Positions 10,423 through 21,698 of a stretch of 64,000 nucleotides of DNA are shown piece after piece. The position numbers were made by a program, and so were the translations under genes. The DNA is from Przewalskia tangutica (taxonomy: Eukaryota; Streptophyta; Magnoliopsida; Solanales; Solanaceae): positions 131,965,254 through 132,029,253 of the forward strand of contig CM056721.1 in NCBI GenBank assembly GCA_029844215.1. Reading direction: 5' to 3'. The notes beneath the pieces are model-generated. The model was not told where the DNA came from and ran no database searches. It saw only the letters and a program-made list of their open reading frames with translations. Numbering within the stretch: the first letter of the stretch is position 1; every line of letters starts with the position of its first letter.

Positions 10423-12482
10423 CCATCGAAACTACGTGTGACCTGATTCCCATGGCGGAATACGTAGTCGGCCATTTCGGCCTCGTTCCCACGTTTTAGA
10501 AAAATCCTAATTTTCCATCTCTTAAGAATCTCTTTATTCTCCGTCACCGGCGAACTACGCGTGACCTGATTCCCTCGGCGGGATACGTAGGCGGTCATAT
10601 CGGCCTCAGTCCCACCTTTTGGAAATCTCATTCTCCCCTCTTTCAGGACGAACTACGGGTTGACCTGGTTCATTTGGCAAAATACGTGGGCGGCCATGTC
10701 GGCTTTGGTCCCATATTTCGAAGTCTAATCAACGAACCTAACTTCAACTGGGGCTATGCTCCTAGACTATGTATCTACTTGATCTCTATGGCGAGATACG
10801 TAGGTGGCCACATCGGACTCAGTCCAACTCTTTCTAAAATCTTTCTCCCTTACTCTATCGGTTACAAAACACACTCCATCCAATATCCGCGATAGGATAG
10901 TTCGGTATTCCATATCAAATTCGGTCTCGTCCATTCGGCATCCGCTTATGCCAAAACTGGGGCTGCTTTAAAAAAACTTCACTGCAAGAAGAGGCCGTCA
11001 GTACCGAAGAGCATATTATCGACTACACTCTCATAGCCAAATACTTAAAACCAGAACAACGGTTACAAGTCCAAATAGATCGGGCATGCGAGTAGTCAGA
11101 GTTAAAGCTACAAAGTTCGCACAAATCAGCAACCCCTTTCAAATCTCACAAATTTTCTTTTGAGTACAGATAACAGGGGCGGGAAAGTTGGCAACGTTGA
11201 AGGGGATTTTCGCATAGCAGCTCGGCTCACATGACCACATTCTTATCTTCATTCATTCGTTTTTGCATATATATATATATATCCACCTGCACTAATTATT
11301 GCATCTATATTTGATTTTGTAGGAAGTTTCACATAGCAGCTCAGTCCGCAAAGTCACAATCGCACACGTCTATCAAGACGTTATTTGGATTACAGGGCCA
11401 CTCTCATCCTCATTTCTCAATCACTTCACGGCTCAAATTATTTTATTCGATTTATATTCTGCAGGTAATTTCATCATAGTAGCCTGGCCCACCGGGTCGA
11501 AATCATCTTATTACGTCTATTCAACGATATTCATGTATTACGTCTACACAACGACGTCCTTCTATTACGTTTATCAATGACGTCCTTTATTACGTATATC
11601 TAACGACGTTCATTTTATTACGTCCACACAACGACGTCCTCCTATTACGGCTATCAATGACGTCCTTTCTTACGTCTATTCAACGATGTTTATCTTATTA
11701 CGTCCGCACAATGACGTCCTCTTATTACGTCTATCAACGACGTCTTCTTATAATGGTTGCACAATGACGTTAGCTCAATTACGTCTATCAGCGACGCTCC
11801 TCTTATTACGTCTATTCAACGACGTTCATGTATTACGTCCATACAATGACATCCTCTTATTACGTCCGCACAATGAAGTCCTCTTATTACGTCTATCAAT
11901 GACGTCTTATTTTTACGTCTATTCAACGACATTTATGTTATTACGTCCACACAACGACATCTTTCTATTACGACTATCAATGACGTCCTTTATTACGTCT
12001 ATTCAATGATGTTCATCTTATTACGTCTGCATAATGGTGTCCTCTTATTACGTCTATCAACGACGTCTTCTTATTACGTCTATTCAACGACGTTCATATT
12101 ATTACGTCCACACAACGACGTCCTCATATTACGACTATCAATGACGTCCCTTTTATTACGTCTATTCAACGACGTTCATCTTATTACGTCCACACAATGA
12201 CATCCTCCTATTACGGTTATTAATAATGTCCTCTTATATGCAACGACGACATCTACATAACGTCTATGCAATGACGTTATTACATTACGCCTGAGCACCG
12301 ACGTCATCTACATCAAATGCCTGAGCACCGACATCATCTAAATCACGCCTGGGCACCGGTGTTATTTAATTCAACGTCTGAGCATCGACGTCATCTGCAT
12401 CAATGCCCGAGTATCGGCATCATCTAAATCACATCTGAGCATCGGCTTTATTTAAGTCAACGCCTGAACACCGACATCATTT
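10423..12482 (+). mobile_element. Second Ogre/Tat-like interior fragment
   Basis: This stretch carries four further copies of the ~62 bp motif (10428-10491, 10552-10614, 10650-10712, 10764-10831) with the gaactacg..gggatacgtaggc..cgg layout seen at 2891-4752. It then has a tandem array with the acgacgt theme, parallel to the 85-bp array of the first element. No coding sequence is evident. It starts where the Tekay-type LTR ends and stops where copia RT sequence begins, so it is bounded by another insertion on the left and by a truncation or junction on the right. Confidence 0.65.
11496..12480 (+). repeat. Tandem array of ~25-27 bp acgtctat..acgacgt units, then ~30 bp ..cgacatcat units
   Basis: From about 11496 to 12240, units such as ttattacgtctattcaacga, ttattacgtccacacaacga and a tatcaatgacgtcc variant alternate in a composite period near 75 bp. 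From about 12280 to 12480 the unit changes to a gcctgagcaccgacatcatc-like sequence. The array yields several open frames with repeating LLRL..TTS peptides; these are artefacts. Confidence 0.8.
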
Positions 12483-13800
12483 GCATATGGAATTTGGTTC
12501 CTAGACCGAATGGGGTGAATATGATCTGATGCATATGGCTTTTTCGTCACAAATACAGAGACAATTGTGATCTAGAGAGATATAATGCGAGGTTGGTGAC
12601 TAATGGAACTAATTAGTATGAGGGTATTGATTGTGCTGAGACGTTCATTCTGATTGTTAAACTGACTATCATTCGCACAGTTCTGAGTATTGTTATGGGT
12701 AAGCATTGGTCAATTCATCAGCTTGATATGAAAAATGCATTTCTACATGAGAATTTGAAAGAAATTGTTTACATGCACCAGCCGCATGATTTTGTTCATC
12801 CTGCAGCCCCTCAGTATGTATGTCGGGTTCGTAAGTCAATGTGATTTGAAACAGGCCCCTAGAGCGTGATATGATCGCTTTGCTCAATACATTATGCGGA
12901 TTGAGTTTATATGCAATAAATGTGATAATTCTCTATTTATTTTTCATAGAAGTAGCAGCATTGCTTATTTGTTGTTATATGTGGATGTCATTGTGCTTAC
13001 TGCCTCGTCTGATTTGTTGAAAATGAGATCATTGCATTGCTTAAAACTGAATTTTCTATGACTGACTTTGAGAAATTGAGTTATTTTTTTAGGATATCAA
13101 TTACTAGATCTACCGATACTATATTTTTGTGTCAGCGCAAGTATGCAGATGAGATAATATACATGGCTAAATGGTAAATTGCAAGATCATGTACACTCCG
13201 ATTGATTCTTAATCAAAGATTAGTGATGTTGATGGTGATTCAATATCCGATCCCACTCTTTATAGGAGTCTTACAGGTGCACTTCAATATCTTACTTTCA
13301 CCATGCTTGATATTACTTATGTTGTTCAGCAGATGTGCTTATTCATGCATTCCCCCAGGGAGCCTCATTTTACTGCTCTTAAACGTATCATTCGATATGT
13401 TAAGGGCACACTTGATTATGGATTGCATCTATACCCCTCAACACCGATCAGATTGTTATCATATATGGATGCTGATTGGGAAGGCGTTGCAAATGTTGTT
13501 GCTGAAATCTGTTGGCTCCGAAACCTTCTTTTGGAGCTTCAGTGTCCCTTGCGTAAGGCGTTTTTGGTTTACTGTGATAACATATCCGCCATATATTTAT
13601 CTCATAATCCGGTTCAGCATCAGCGAACCAAGTATATTGAGATGAATATCCACTTTATTTGTGAGAAGGTTGTTCTCGGTCATGTTAAGGTGTTGCATGT
13701 ATCGTCTTCGTATTAGTATGCAGATATCTTCACGAAAGGCCTTCCTAGACAGTTATTCCTCGACTTCAGATCCAGTCTTAGCGTTCGGCCTCCTCCCGCT
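12483..13800 (+). pseudogene. Copia reverse transcriptase / RNase H remnant
   Basis: Translation in shifting frames gives copia landmarks in order. RT blocks are WSIHQLDMKNAFLHE (about 12710), VYMHQP (about 12770), LKQAP followed by a stop (about 12845) and LLLYVDVIVL (about 12975, the YVDD box degraded to YVDV). RNase H follows in an open frame at 13303-13716, with YVKGTLDYGLHLYPS, MDADWEG, CDNISAIYLSHNPVQHQRTKYIE and, past its stop, YADIFTKGLP. The joining of WEG to VAEICWLRNLL suggests a short deletion. It is not functional, because the catalytic aspartate pair and the reading frame are lost. Confidence 0.85.
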
Positions 13801-13813
13801 CCGACTGAGGGGG

Positions 13814-13971
13814 TGTATTAACGTATATTATGAAATATGCTCCATATATTTTGTAATATTTAGTGTTGTATAATTATGATAGATATAGGATCTTTATTGT
13901 ATTATGATTCCACATTATACACACTATATATATTTCTATTAATCAGAAACTCTCTAATCGAGATTAATACA
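13814..13971 (+). repeat. Short copia 3' LTR (158 bp)
   Basis: The LTR begins TGTATTAA right after a G-rich PPT and ends TTAATACA, so the ends are perfect 8-bp inverted repeats. Such short LTRs are typical of Ale-like copia elements. No matching 5' LTR was found in the window. Confidence 0.7.
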
Positions 13972-15059
13972 ATTCTACAAAAACTATTTCCTATGAATTT
14001 TCATGGAAGATTTCAGATTATGTCTTTCAGAAAGAATGTTTGTGGAAAATTTGTAAATTTCTAGTAGTGAGAGAAGCTTTTAGCTCTTCTTAACTTTCTT
14101 TTTTTACATTAACTCGAAGGTTTTGTAGAAGCAGCTTGGGATTTTAAAATGTTTTTTTCTGATTTAAAGAACATATAACTAAGAATCCTGAATTATTCCA
14201 TGGGTTGGCAATGTACATGGAAATATGCTCGTTCAGCGAATTAATGTATATATCATGGTGCGAATTATACATTTCATTTGTGATTATTAAATCTTGGATG
14301 GTGAATAAGTTATTATTGCGGGACTTTTACACTAGATAAAGGCACAACAAAACTCACAACAAAAAAATAAGTACTCATGTATATTTTTATTCTATTTTTA
14401 CAAATTTAGCTAGTATAATCACTATATAATTAGTATGTATACATTATATATTGAGTATACACTGACGACGACTAAATGGGTGAAAAATTGTTTAGCCACC
14501 TGGATACAAATTTAAGATGCCTAACTAATTAAGTTATTACAACTAGAGTCAAGTTATTAAGTATTCAGTTAACAACTAAAACGGCTAATTTCCGACTGAA
14601 TCCATTGGTTCGTCGGTAACCTTTTTGATGAATTATTATTTGAAGGGGAGAAACGGATCAAAATAAAAATAAGATGAACAAAATTCAATCGACTACAAGT
14701 ACAGTTTCCGAATGTCGGTGATAATGTCTTCCGACACCGGTGACAACACTTGATAAAACAGAAAACCTTTAAGAGTAAAATGCAGAGAAAAATTAAAGAA
14801 CACAAATATTTAATTTTCATAAGTTATGTATTGATATAATTCATAATGGTCAATGATCAAATGTATTGTATATATATTATATACAAATACGCAAATTCCT
14901 TTTTTTACAAATTTACAAGATACAAGATACAACGTAAAGGAATTAAAGATGAAGTTGCAGATGACCTCTGCCTGAAAAATCTAACTAAGTAGACATATAC
15001 AACCACTCATTACAATCACTCCATACAAAACTAATCTACAATCTAAATATCAATTGTAA
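13972..15059. other. AT-rich intergenic DNA, no gene recognised
   Basis: There are only short unsupported reading frames and no clear repeat boundary. It separates the short copia LTR from the minus-strand LTR that starts at 15060. Confidence 0.5.
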
Positions 15060-15549
15060 TGTTGGACAGAATGTTGTCAACACACTCAGGCAACACTGGT
15101 GATCCAGATTTTTGAGATGAAATCCCGAGAGCTCTCTTGGTGTTTTTACTTTCTGAATCCGAATATCAATACACTGTTGTGGCCTCTCTATTTATGACAA
15201 AGATTTTCCTTTAAAAGGCTCATCGATCGGTTGTGGAGGTTGATGAAAATATGGGTAGTTTGTGGTAGATGATTAAGGAGTGAAAATCTCAACAACTTTT
15301 ACTTGTTCCTTACTCAACTTCTTTCCCAAGCTTTGACTCTTTCTCCCATATTTTACACAATTTCAATTCACCACGTCTATGTCGTTTTTACCTCACAGTA
15401 AAATATTACTGTTTAGCGTGAAGTCATGCAAAATTGTTCTAATGAATGTTGGAATGTTGTGACATTTGTTTCAACATTTTTATGCATTCAAATCAGTACT
15501 TCAGAAGATATGTTAGGTCAAATGTTACAACACCAAACCTAACATAACA
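15060..15549 (-). repeat. LTR of a minus-strand copia-like element
   Basis: Read on the minus strand, a purine tract tagggggagat (15550-15560) is followed by TGTTATGTTAGG, the usual start of a 3' LTR in SIRE/Tork-like copia elements. A plausible end is ..CTGTCCAACA at 15060, giving about 490 bp. The left boundary is less certain than the right. The partner LTR was not found, so the element is truncated or its 5' LTR has decayed. Confidence 0.6.
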
Positions 15550-15981
15550 ATCTCCCCCTATTTGTCTTTCTTCACGAAACACATTACAAATCTAAACTGA
15601 CTTAGGATATTGAAACAAATGTTTGTCCGACATTTGTAATCAATAATATCAATGTTATGCTCCCCCTTAACCTGTGATGGCATTCAAGTAACCATGTGTG
15701 TACTGATTCATATGATTAGAAAAGAAGAAAGATGTTAGAACATATATACATATCATATACTTATATGAATTTATATACAGACCATAAAAAGAAATATTCC
15801 ATTGTCCACATAAAATCAATATCCATCATGTAAAACAATTAACTGCTCAGAATGAGCAATATTCACGACCCTCATATAATATCAAGCAGTAGCAACAGCT
15901 CGTCCTAGCTCATCATACAACAACAGATTTCACCAGCTTTCTACTCTTGCATAATGATTTCTCTGCACAGAACATTAGTCT

Positions 15982-17883
15982 CTAGCCTTCTTCCTCAGCT
16001 CTCCCTGTATTAGCACTTTCTTCGGCTTTAGCATCAACATCTTCTCCCATTTTTTGTGAAGAAAGCAGCAACATGAAATGGTCTCTGGATTGAATCACAA
16101 CATTCCTCACAACATCAACCTCAGAGATTTGTTGGTTTATCTTTGCAATTTGATTCACAAGCCATTCAGTATACATTAGAGACTGCATTGGACCAGTGTT
16201 GCCAAGAATGTTGGTGACATTCCTATCAATATTTGCACTATTTCCTTCCATTTTCTAAGGTAGATCAATGACTCTATCTCTACTCTTCAAAACTGATTTG
16301 TTTACTGTGTACAGTTCAGGAGCCTTCCCTAACGTGTCCTCTCTCATTAGACAGTGGAGACTGTATTGGACCAGTGTTTCCAAGAATGTTGGTGACATTA
16401 CTGTCAATATATGCACTATTTCCTTCCATTTTCCAAGGTATAACAATGGCTCTATCTCTACTCTTCAAAACTGCTTTGTTTATTGTGTACAGTTCATGAG
16501 TCTTCCCTAACGTGTCCTCTCTCTTAGGCTTAAGACCTTGGGTAGTTGAAACTTTGTATATCAGAGAGGGATAAGAGAGGATTGATGTTGATTCTTTTTG
16601 TATCAAGTTAGCAACTTGATGGAAAATCATTTTGCCCAGATCAACCCTCAACCCCTTTTCAATTTTATACAACAGGGTGGTTTGTTCTATAGTTATAATT
16701 GACTCATTCATTGAAGGAAGCCAATTGTGTATAGCAATTTTGTGAAGGCTGAAAAACAGGGTTGTTAATTTAGAGGATGGACATCTAGATATCCATGTAT
16801 GCATTATACCTTCAGTGAGGTGCTCAATTACTTTATATCTATTGTCCACCACAGTGTAGGTTTCTCTAATATTCGCCTCAACATTTAATCTCATACATTG
16901 GTTTATAACAGTAAATTTGAACTAATATACTCTATTATAGAGATATACCTTCCCAAATTTCTTCGAAGAGGTATCCTCTATAACAGAACTCAAATTAGAA
17001 TATAAAACAACCTGACTATTTTATCAACACACAGTCTTTTCTCAATATCAGATCCTAGAAGTTGTCTTTCTTTGAAGAACTCTACCAAATCATATTCTGA
17101 ACTGGAGGCAATATTTAATACTTTTTCAGACCTAATAACTCTATTCGTGTACCAGTCCCAATTATCAGAATTAGTTTTAGAATAGAATTTTTTTGAGTAG
17201 ATACATACCTTAAGATCTGAATCAGATTCGGTTTTGCTGGAGGATATTGTTGTTTGTGTCTCTTTTGATGTTGACTGAAATATTTCCTGAGATGTTGTGG
17301 AGTTTCATCAGGAACTTTCTCATTTCTTGAGACACATTTTGTGGTACAGAAGTAATTGGTTCTTCTTCACTCTCTTCAATTGAGAGCACAAAGTGTGTGT
17401 CGTTACTGTCACTGTTTGAGCAAGCAGGTATAAATGTATTAAATCTGGACCTTTTGTTGCTCGGATCTTCACGAACTGTTCTCTCAAACATTTTACTCGA
17501 TCGACGAGTAGGGAAGGTGGAGAATCTTAGTCTTTTATCCAAGGCCGATAAATCAGATGTTTCATCAACATCTATTAGATTTTTGTCATCACCTGGGTAG
17601 CTAATGTCTAAAGGTTCATCTAAACCTTTAAACACTATAGCTCTGGATTAGTCCTTTGTGGACGGCTAAAACGATGAGTGACAGGGTTTTTGTGGTTCAG
17701 TATGCTTAGACGATTCAAAGTTCATAGGAGGGCTTGTACTCATAAAAGTGTTGGTAGGATTATTTTGTTGGCTGATATAGGTGTTGACATTGGAGAGGTT
17801 TCCATGGGTGAGTATTTTGGAGAAGGTTTTGGGGATTTAGGGTTTGAGATTGAGAATGAAGTTTGGAATGGTGATGATTCCAT
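15982..17883 (-). pseudogene. Broken retroelement ORF with plant-transposon-protein-like region
   Basis: On the minus strand an ATG at 17883 opens a Ser/Pro-rich N-terminus (MESSPFQTSFSISNPKSPKP). The reading then passes through several frame breaks to a stop near 15982, about 630 codons in all. Intact stretches are 17635-17222 (acidic, charged), 16894-16316 and 16251-15982. The middle part carries IAIHNWLPSM, LLYKIEKGLRVDLGKMIFHQ and, upstream, a RLFY/NL segment. I recognise this arrangement from the 'putative plant transposon protein' domain found in plant retroelement ORFs; I could not run a profile. The ORF lies on the same strand and upstream of the LTR at 15060-15549, so it is probably an extra ORF of that element. 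Frameshifts make it a pseudogene. Confidence 0.6.
16172..16527 (-). repeat. 178-bp tandem duplication within the broken ORF
   Basis: The segment starting near ggaccagtgtt at 16190 is repeated at 16368, an exact 178-bp offset continuing to about 16527 with a few mismatches. As 178 is not a multiple of three, the duplication itself shifts the frame. This explains why two frames give near-identical peptides (MEGNSANIDRNVTNILGNTG and MEGNSAYIDSNVTNILGNTG). Confidence 0.85.
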
Positions 17884-19849
17884 CGAGTAGAAAGGATTAT
17901 AACAGAGGTATGATTTTTTTTTAAAATTTATTTAGGGAAAACGGAAATGAGAAAAAAAAAAGCAAACGAGAGGAATATATACATGGCAAACCTTTTTAAG
18001 TAACATCATTTCCTTAGTTTTAGGTGTTTTAAATTTGTCTAATAACTTAAACCTAAAAAATTGGGATAAAAGGATAAACAATCACGATAGAAATTCAATC
18101 TTATCATTTTAAAGTTTGAAATTTATATTAAAACAAGGCATAAAAATAGGGGGAAACTGATATTTCTGAAATCAGTTAACAACAATATCCCAATGAATAT
18201 CACATTCTGAAAATATCAGCAACAATGTTGGCAACATTTTGGACAACACAAATATTACGATCCCACAAGAACTTTCTATTATGGCAACAAATCAAGACAC
18301 GTTTTTATAAGTATTTTATGAATTGTGTCCTCAATCAAAGCATACAACACATAAAAATATATTTTATCGTGTCAAAAATGAAAAATACTTGTTAAGGTAT
18401 TTTCAATGTCTTTTGAAGCACTCAATACTCCTATAGAATAAGAACGATATCTTTTCAAGGGCTTTGCTCATTTTTCATAGTTGTCACATAATTATTGTAA
18501 ATGTTTTGTCTTATTTTGATACTCCCTTTTTATGATAAAAAAAAGTATCGCAGAAAACAATATCACATTAAGAACATGTTCTTATTGAATGATCATACTT
18601 GTGTGACCAATTCACAGTACAACAACAATCAACAGTCAGTGATATATCATAAATAAATGTCACCCGAAATGTTAGACAACATTTCAATCGACATTCAGCG
18701 AGAGATTACAGAGACTAAGCTTCCATTTTTTCTTCAAAACAATAATGTTTATATGTGAGAATGGTTGGTAAAGCTCAAACACATTAAAAGAATAGCAGGT
18801 AGAAACTAAAGGTGTGTTAAACAAGGCAGATAGATTTCTCACTCAAGAAGGCTCTACCATCCACCTAATATAAAACCCTATTCATAAGTGATTGACATAG
18901 TTTTACGTACAGAGCAACATAGGAAAGATTATTGATCTAGCTAGATATTCGAGTTCCAAATTTTATTATATCAAATTCACATAACTCAACGGTACCCTAT
19001 GTATACGTGCAGCTATCAACAGTTGATTAAAAGTGTACACAAATGATGACAAAGGCTGTGTGGTGTTCAATTGTTGGGCCAACGCTAGTGAGACGCCTGT
19101 ACTCATTAATCTCTATATTGTAATTTGCATGAACCGCCATGGATGGATACGCTGAAGGTCAACACTCGGCCCTTTCTCCAATTTCTCAGTTAATTAATTG
19201 CATTACCTTTGATACAAATTTGATTATTTTTGTAAGGGGTGTTTGGGTGGTAAAATAGTTTCATTGAAATTATTACAACGAAATAATAATAATCATTAAA
19301 TTAATATATTTTTATCAATAGATGTTATTACTAAAAATAAAAATACAAGTAGTATAATATAGGTTTTGGTAGTAGGGTATAATTGAGGGTATTTTTCGTT
19401 CAATAGTTAAAGTAAGGTATTTTTAGTCAAATTTAATAGGTTAAGAATATTTTAAAGCCAAATATAATGTTGAGATTAATTTTGATTCAATAGGCGGAAG
19501 GAGGGTAATTTTGAGTCAAAATTAATAGGTTAGAGAAATTATTAAGTCAAAAAATAATATTTAGGATATTTTTGGTCTAAGTAGGTTGGAATGGGAGTAT
19601 ATTCAAGCCAAATTCAATATGTTAGGATATTTTCGGCTATTTTTTATTTTTTTTAATCATAATACCAGAATTAACTCACTCATAAAGTCATAATTTACGT
19701 GATGTTAGCCTCTCACCTTATACTATCGTGTTGAGTCCCACATACGTCTCAGATCGTTTATCATTTTTATAAATTCTGAGGAAAAATAATAATAGAAATA
19801 ATATTAATAATAATAATAATAATATAGAGTTCATTTGACTTAGTTCGCA
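17884..19849. other. AT-rich DNA with degenerate repeats, no gene recognised
   Basis: 18170-18720 is probably leader or untranslated sequence of the same minus-strand retroelement (repeated ..caacaatgttg.. phrases), but no PBS is visible. 19370-19640 holds degenerate ~65 bp units built around agtcaaattaataggtta and ggatattttcgg. 19786-19826 is an AAT/ATT microsatellite. Confidence 0.45.
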
Positions 19850-20015
19850 GAACAGAATGTGATACGATGAGATAGAATGCAATAGAAACAAAGACAGGGA
19901 ACGAGTTACCTACTCTTAACGGGCAAATCGAGCCCCTTTATTCTGAATTCTTTAATTCAGAATCAATCAAATCTCCCCAAGTAGGATTCGAACCTACGAC
20001 CAATCGGTTAACAAC
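19850..20015 (-). other. Plastid-derived insertion (NUPT), ycf1-trnN spacer region
   Basis: The run from about gatagaatgcaatagaaac through ggaacgagttacctactc, ttctgaattctttaattcag and the 3' half of trnN-GUU reads like the chloroplast inverted-repeat segment next to trnN, as I recall it. It ends inside the tRNA, where the similarity stops at ccgacc (about 20015). Alignment to a plastome would settle the limits. Confidence 0.65.
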
Positions 20016-20049
20016 CGACCAACACAGCAATGAGTAGTTCACTCCAGGA
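19973..20049 (-). pseudogene. trnN: trnN-GUU pseudogene (3' half plastid-like)
   Basis: On the minus strand the 3' half (anticodon loop with GTT, the T arm with GGTTCGAATCC, the acceptor end ..TTGGGGAG) matches plastid tRNA-Asn. The 5' half (from about 20016) does not keep the D arm or the expected acceptor pairing, so the molecule is not expected to fold. It lies in nuclear transposon-rich DNA and is best read as a transferred fragment, not a functional tRNA. Confidence 0.65.
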
Positions 20050-20566
20050 CCCCACCCCCTCGAGAGCACCGAACAGTTAAAGAATTCTCCTTCGCTTTAA
20101 GATTGCCAGCCTATTCGCTTTGAGCCGAAGCAGACGCTGCCCATGGAGATCAAAATTAGTTGTGTAATAAGTATTAATGTTGAAAAATACTTTATGATAA
20201 ACTGAATTTATATATAAATTACTTTATACTCCTATATAAATATAAGTATTAAAAATAATAATAACAATTGATATTATATGATAAAGATATTAAAATGACT
20301 TAAATTTCATTAAAATTCTTTTATATTGAAAAAACATATTTATATGATAAAGGACAAATGATCATGGAGATAAAACAGATAGGGATTTAGGAGGTGTCAA
20401 AATGCCCTCATTATCTTTCTGATTGTCCTTTTCGTAGTTCCACTCCGTTCTTTAACATTTCAATGAGGTTTAATGAGCTGTGGGGAATAAGATTCTTAAT
20501 TTGAAGGACAGAGAGAGCACCTTATCATTGCACATGCTTCTCTATCTTCATGACTAGAGAATAAGG
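20050..20566. other. Intergenic, no gene recognised
   Basis: 20050-20150 is GC-richer than its surroundings and may continue an organellar insertion, but I do not recognise it. The rest is AT-rich. Confidence 0.4.
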
Positions 20567-21392
20567 AGCCTTATGTTTGAAATTATATGATTTGAAGTTG
20601 AAGTTTTGTTTGGACATGAAATTTGAGTTTTTTAAGTGGTATCTTTTTTCGTTGACATAAAAATTTTACAAGTTGTGAAAATTATTAAAACTTTTCTAAT
20701 TCTTATGTAATCTTACCAAATGAGCAAGTTATAGTTAATAATAAAATTAATACGCGGCTCGAAGGCCTTTCTAAAAAATACAACATTAATTTATCAAATT
20801 TTACTTCAATAAAAGGAAAATTGAACATGAATAGTAGTGTAACTACTCTTTAATATAATCTTTCCACAAGGTATGGATAATCTCTTCACGCCGAGCATGC
20901 ATATTCCGACCAGATGACCGAGAAGATGAAGCTACATTGTTACTTTGAGCCGATTGTTGGTCAATATCATTAGCAAAAGTATCATCATGTTCATTTTTCG
21001 TGAATATTTCATAACTCCTTTGGTATTCCCGCAAATGGATAGTCTTCAGTTTTACACTTTTAAGTCATGACATAGTCATACCTTTGTATATATATACAAT
21101 ATAAATTATGTATTGGACAATAATATCCAATACAATATAAAATCGATCAATTGATATATATCTACTAATTTATGAATCTATTTTTACAAAATATAAATTT
21201 ATGGGTCAAGTTTTATATTTTAAAAAATTTGAAATCATGATTTGAAATCCCAAATCACACCTTTTTGGATGATTTGGGATTTCAAATCATGACATGAAGT
21301 TGAAGTTCAAGTTATGTCTAAATTACATAAACAAACGTAATTTAAAATCAAATTATAAAATCATAGTTTGAAAACACATGGCCAAACGACTA
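20567..21392 (-). mobile_element. PIF/Harbinger-like deletion derivative
   Basis: Both ends carry the same theme in inverted orientation: left ccttatgtttgaaattatat, right (reverse complement) ggccatgtgttttcaaacta. Inner gatttgaagttgaagtt sequence is typical of Solanaceae Tourist-like elements as I recall them. A 63-codon minus-strand frame (21034-20843) ends in RREEIIHTLWKDYIKE, which weakly resembles the C-terminus of PIF-associated proteins. No transposase core remains. The boundaries are approximate and no TSD was fixed. Confidence 0.4.
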
Positions 21393-21695
21393 CTACAACA
21401 TCTGATGCTTTGTCGTGAAAAAAGAAATCATATTCTTACTTGTCTAGTTTTACAGTAAAAATTTTGCACTTCATGAACTTAAATTTATAAACTAATTTTG
21501 GATAAGTAACTTTATTATGAATAATGGGCATCTAAAGCACTGAAATGGACAAGCATAAATGAGAGAGAATTTTGAATCTAAGTTCGCATAGCGAGGTAAA
21601 ACACGTTCTGTATTTTTTAAACAAAAAAAGAATCGCCTAACGCCTTTAACGTGAGATATTTGTTTATACATACATCATGAAGAGCCGTTATGGAC
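21393..21695. other. Short spacer, no gene recognised
   Basis: AT-rich sequence between two TIR-type elements. Nothing was identified. Confidence 0.4.
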
Positions 21696-21698
21696 TTA

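Larger units (their letters stand above)
12483..13971 (+). mobile_element. 5'-truncated Ty1/copia element with short 3' LTR
   Basis: Copia pol sequence starts abruptly after the Ogre-like array and runs through RT and RNase H to a PPT-like ctgagggggtg and a short LTR. GAG, protease and integrase are absent. The RT carries stops and frame changes. The orientation is plus. Confidence 0.8.

Noticed and set aside
11686..12200. Open frames with repeating LLRL..TTS peptides
   Set aside because: They are produced by the ~25-27 bp tandem array, with no conservation signal or gene context.
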